From: Flavisericum labens
GTDB taxonomy: Bacteria > Bacteroidota > Bacteroidia > Flavobacteriales > Flavobacteriaceae
Direction of reading: 5' to 3'
NCBI RefSeq assembly: GCF_045446075.1
Contig: NZ_JBJJBQ010000002.1
Location: forward strand, 310,001-374,000
Length of the DNA: 64,000 bases
Below, piece by piece: positions 61,608 through 64,000 of the stretch (position 1 is its first letter; every line of letters starts with the position of its first letter). The position numbers were made by a program, and so were the translations under genes. The notes beneath the pieces were generated by a model. That model saw only the letters and a list, made by a program, of their open reading frames with translations. It did not search any database and had not been told where the DNA came from.

Positions 61608-63527
61608 TTATACAAAGTTTTTTAGGTCGAATCTAACTTTCAACACCTCTTGAATATCATGAATCGGTTTAAAGCAGCGCCTTAATTTGAGTTGTTCTTC
61701 CTTAGTTAAAGTTTCAATTTCTATGAATTTGCCCGTATTGTTATGCAACAAACCTTGCTTAGTTTTAAACTTAGATAGCGCCTTGAATGAGTAAGCACAA
61801 GAATGGTAAAGCTCTTTATTGCTCGGGTCTAAGTCAGCCAATTTTTCAAAGCGATTGGCTGTATTGTTAACCCCTTTAATTCTGTTTTGCAATATGAGTA
61901 ACCGAGCGGCGTCAACCAACGGCATAATAGCTCTGTTTTTAATATTGAAGAGGTCTTTTTGCTCATTATCTTTTTCAACGGCAAATTGTTTAAAAAAGCC
62001 TAACGGAGGCGGGTTTTTTAAGGCATCTCTTCCCAAAAACTTAAAGAATAGAGAGGTTTGTTCTAAGGTTTTATAAATAGAATCAGATAAATCGGTAACT
62101 AAGGCTTTTTTACCATAAATATGGCTAAAATCGAAAAATATAGAAGACAATAAAATGGCTTTATCATCGGTGTTTAAAATCCAGTCGTCAAATTGTACTT
62201 TCCACTCAGTTATGGTTTTGCACCAGTCTGGATTGCTGCCCATCATATCGGCCTCACAATATTCAAAACCTATCTTGTTAAGCGATTTACTTACCAGTTT
62301 ACCTAATTCTAGAAAATAAGCTTGTGTTTCTTCGTGTTTATCTTTAGGAACGTCTTCAAAAATAATGGCGTTGTCTTGGTCTGTAAACAAGAGTTGCTCT
62401 TTTCTACCTTGACTTCCCGTAGCAATCCAAGAGAATTTTACCGGTGGTTTGCTCGGCATTTTCTTTAGTGCAATTTCAATTGCTCGCGCTGTTACAGCAT
62501 CGTTAATTTGCGAGATTATTTTTGTGATATGGCCAATGGGTATGTTTTGCTCTAAATAACTTTTTAGGAGATTGTTGGCCGTTAGCCTAGCTGCCCGCAA
62601 TTTTTTAGTGCGCTTGGCCCGTTTAATTTCCTTTAAAATAACGGCGGGGTTATTTCCTAAGGTAGCCAAAACATCATGATTGGTTAAAACACCGATAAGT
62701 TTCGAGTTTTCGGTGCCGTCTTTGGTAATACACAAATGACCAATGTTGTACTGTAACATTTTCAACTGACCTTCGGCTACCGTCAAGTCCTTTCTACAGG
62801 TTATCACAGGTGTACTCATAATCTTGGTAACGCAAGTTTTAATAGGGAAGGTGCCCGTGGCAATTTTGTTTTTTATGTCGCTGTTTGTAATAATTCCAAC
62901 AGGCTTGTTGCTTTCGTCAACCACAATAATACAACCGATTTTATGATCCTTCATTTTGATTGCAGCATCTTTTAAAGATGAATCATGGCCACAAGTAATG
63001 GGGTTTTTACTATAGTTGGCCGTTTGAAAGTTTACAATGTCTTGTGACGTATTGGGTAAATAATCAACAAATATTTTTTTGTTTTCTTCTGCTGTATATG
63101 GGTCGAAAGCATTGGTGGCAAACGCCGTGATTAAAAATTTCGAAACGTAACTATTGTTAGCGCTTACTTTTCTAAAAATATCTATTGGGATGGCATAAAC
63201 GATAGATTCTTCATTCGCTTTGGACGTAATTTTATAATCTTCTTCCGCAATAAGCGGTCTTAATCCAAAAACATCACCACCATCGCTAATGTTTACAATA
63301 TGTTGAACGTTGTCGTTAGCAGTATGATAAAGCGTTATGGCCCCATTTCTAACTATGTAAAAAACGTTCTTCAAATTATCGCCTTTTTTAAAAATAGTAT
63401 CGCCTTTTTCCAAATAGATGATTGAAACATCTTCTGAAATTTTAAGTAAATCGTCTTTTTGCAAAAGATTGAAAGGCGGGTAATTTTTTAGGAAATCGTA
63501 AACGCGATAGGCAATAGAATTACTCAT
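61608..63527 (-). CDS. Nucleotidyltransferase-like signalling protein: cNMP-binding, two CBS, DUF294 domains
   Basis: A 639-residue protein. Residues ~15-130 form a cNMP-binding roll (LEKGDTIFKKGDNLKNVFYI), ~165-290 two CBS repeats (DHKIGCIIVVDESNKPVGII; MLQYNIGHLCITKDG) and ~300-639 the DUF294 nucleotidyltransferase region with GSQGRKEQLLFTDQDNAIIF (GS and DxD catalytic motif), as in GlnD-like enzymes. Thought to modify or sense partners in acetate uptake control. Operon with the exonuclease, convergent to acs. Confidence 0.92.
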   Translation of the reverse strand: MSNSIAYRVYDFLKNYPPFNLLQKDDLLKISEDVSIIYLEKGDTIFKKGDNLKNVFYIVRNGAITLYHTANDNVQHIVNISDGGDVFGLRPLIAEEDYKITSKANEESIVYAIPIDIFRKVSANNSYVSKFLITAFATNAFDPYTAEENKKIFVDYLPNTSQDIVNFQTANYSKNPITCGHDSSLKDAAIKMKDHKIGCIIVVDESNKPVGIITNSDIKNKIATGTFPIKTCVTKIMSTPVITCRKDLTVAEGQLKMLQYNIGHLCITKDGTENSKLIGVLTNHDVLATLGNNPAVILKEIKRAKRTKKLRAARLTANNLLKSYLEQNIPIGHITKIISQINDAVTARAIEIALKKMPSKPPVKFSWIATGSQGRKEQLLFTDQDNAIIFEDVPKDKHEETQAYFLELGKLVSKSLNKIGFEYCEADMMGSNPDWCKTITEWKVQFDDWILNTDDKAILLSSIFFDFSHIYGKKALVTDLSDSIYKTLEQTSLFFKFLGRDALKNPPPLGFFKQFAVEKDNEQKDLFNIKNRAIMPLVDAARLLILQNRIKGVNNTANRFEKLADLDPSNKELYHSCAYSFKALSKFKTKQGLLHNNTGKFIEIETLTKEEQLKLRRCFKPIHDIQEVLKVRFDLKNFV

Positions 63528-63548
63528 TATTATATTGATAGATTTAAA

Positions 63549-64000
63549 CTATATTATTTTAAAATCCAAAAGTAATTGACCTTCAATAGAGGCTTGTAAA
63601 TGGTCGCCTTTATGGATTTCACCAGTTCCGGATGCGGGAGTGCCTGTAAAGATAAGGTCGCCAGATTCCAATGTCATGAATTTAGAAGTAAAAGCGATAA
63701 TGTCGCTGAAATCGTAAATCATCAGGCTAGTGTTTCCTATTTGTTTTTCTTCTCCGTTTATTACTAAATTGAAGTTAATATTATTCAGGTTTGGAAAATT
63801 AGATATGTTTTGAAACTTTGAAATCGGTGCAGCACCATCAAACCCTTTTCCTAAATCCCAAGGCCCCTTGTTTTCTCTGCTGGCATTAAAGACATCCTTG
63901 GCGGTAAAATCGATACCAATACCAATTTCTGAAATGTACGATGCGGCTTCACTAATTTTTATGTCTTTGCCTTTTTTTCCTATTTTAATAACCAACTCCG
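63549..64000 (-). CDS. Fumarylacetoacetate hydrolase-family protein, 5' end outside the window
   Basis: About 150 C-terminal residues; the frame continues past the right edge, so the start is not here. GIGIDFTAKDVFNASRENKG, WDLGKGFDGAAPI, NTSLMIYDFSDIIAFTSKFM and DLIFTGTPASGTGEIHKGD are typical of FAH-family acylpyruvases / isomerase-decarboxylases such as FAHD1-like oxaloacetate decarboxylase or acylpyruvate hydrolase. The substrate cannot be fixed. It lies 21 bp upstream of the DUF294-family gene on the same strand. Confidence 0.85.
   Translation of the reverse strand, partial: ELVIKIGKKGKDIKISEAASYISEIGIGIDFTAKDVFNASRENKGPWDLGKGFDGAAPISKFQNISNFPNLNNINFNLVINGEEKQIGNTSLMIYDFSDIIAFTSKFMTLESGDLIFTGTPASGTGEIHKGDHLQASIEGQLLLDFKII

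Overview
The window looks like the chromosome of a marine member of the Flavobacteriia (Bacteroidota). Support from the sequence: low G+C, type IX secretion (T9SS) C-terminal sorting domains, promoters of the TTTG / TAnnTTTG type, a bacillithiol-system YtxJ protein, and typical flavobacterial families (DUF4212 symporter, CarboxypepD_reg-like protein, MoaC-Mog fusion). No species can be named from the sequence alone.

Layout. (1) 1-5.8 kb, minus strand: a compact molybdenum-cofactor operon (moeA, ModE-like regulator, TSUP permease, mobA, moaD, moeB-rhodanese, moaE, a nonsense-interrupted four-helix-bundle gene, moaC-mog). (2) 6.0-16.7 kb, plus strand: a Crp/Fnr-type regulator, a five-gene redox cassette (single-domain globin, Tll0287-like cytochrome c, a four-helix membrane protein with two H-x13-H pairs, an FAD/NAD/2Fe-2S reductase, a pentahaem cytochrome), then a nitrate-type ABC importer and an outer-membrane porin. 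Variants of one palindrome, TTAAGTATTAATACTTAA, lie before the regulator, the globin and the importer, so regions 1 and 2 look like one nitrate/NO-linked regulon; no nitrate reductase is inside the window. (3) 17-23.3 kb: yifB/comM, a T9SS adhesin with 198-bp repeats containing an assembly gap, then a decayed stretch with a second, degenerate yifB 3' end and a broken lipoprotein gene. (4) 23.3-27.6 kb: an NRAMP-like transporter with pxpABC (5-oxoprolinase) and deoC. (5) 27.9-33.1 kb: clpB, ytxJ, a GGCT-like gene, and a cytochrome-fused sugar dehydrogenase. (6) 33.1-38 kb: an accessory stretch with imperfect-palindrome intergenic elements that look like cassette recombination sites, a truncated gene, a membrane orphan, a vanadium-haloperoxidase-type lipoprotein and a T9SS FG-GAP-like protein. 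(7) 38-48.9 kb: housekeeping and sugar genes (fahA, glyA, GH2, galT-galK). (8) 49.1-51 kb: tRNA-Arg with a duplicated 3' end, an integrase stump and a decayed M16 protease, probably the scar of an integrative element. (9) 51-64 kb: a DsbD pair, TfoX_N protein, acyltransferase, AGCS symporter, and an acetate cluster (DUF4212/SSS symporter, acs, exonuclease, DUF294 protein), ending in a partial FAH-family gene.

The most interesting items are the split ferric-reductase/NOX-like redox cassette with its globin and shared operator, the cassette-like repeat elements at 33-38 kb, the yifB 3'-end relic, and the NRAMP-fold transporter that lacks the metal motif inside the oxoprolinase operon.
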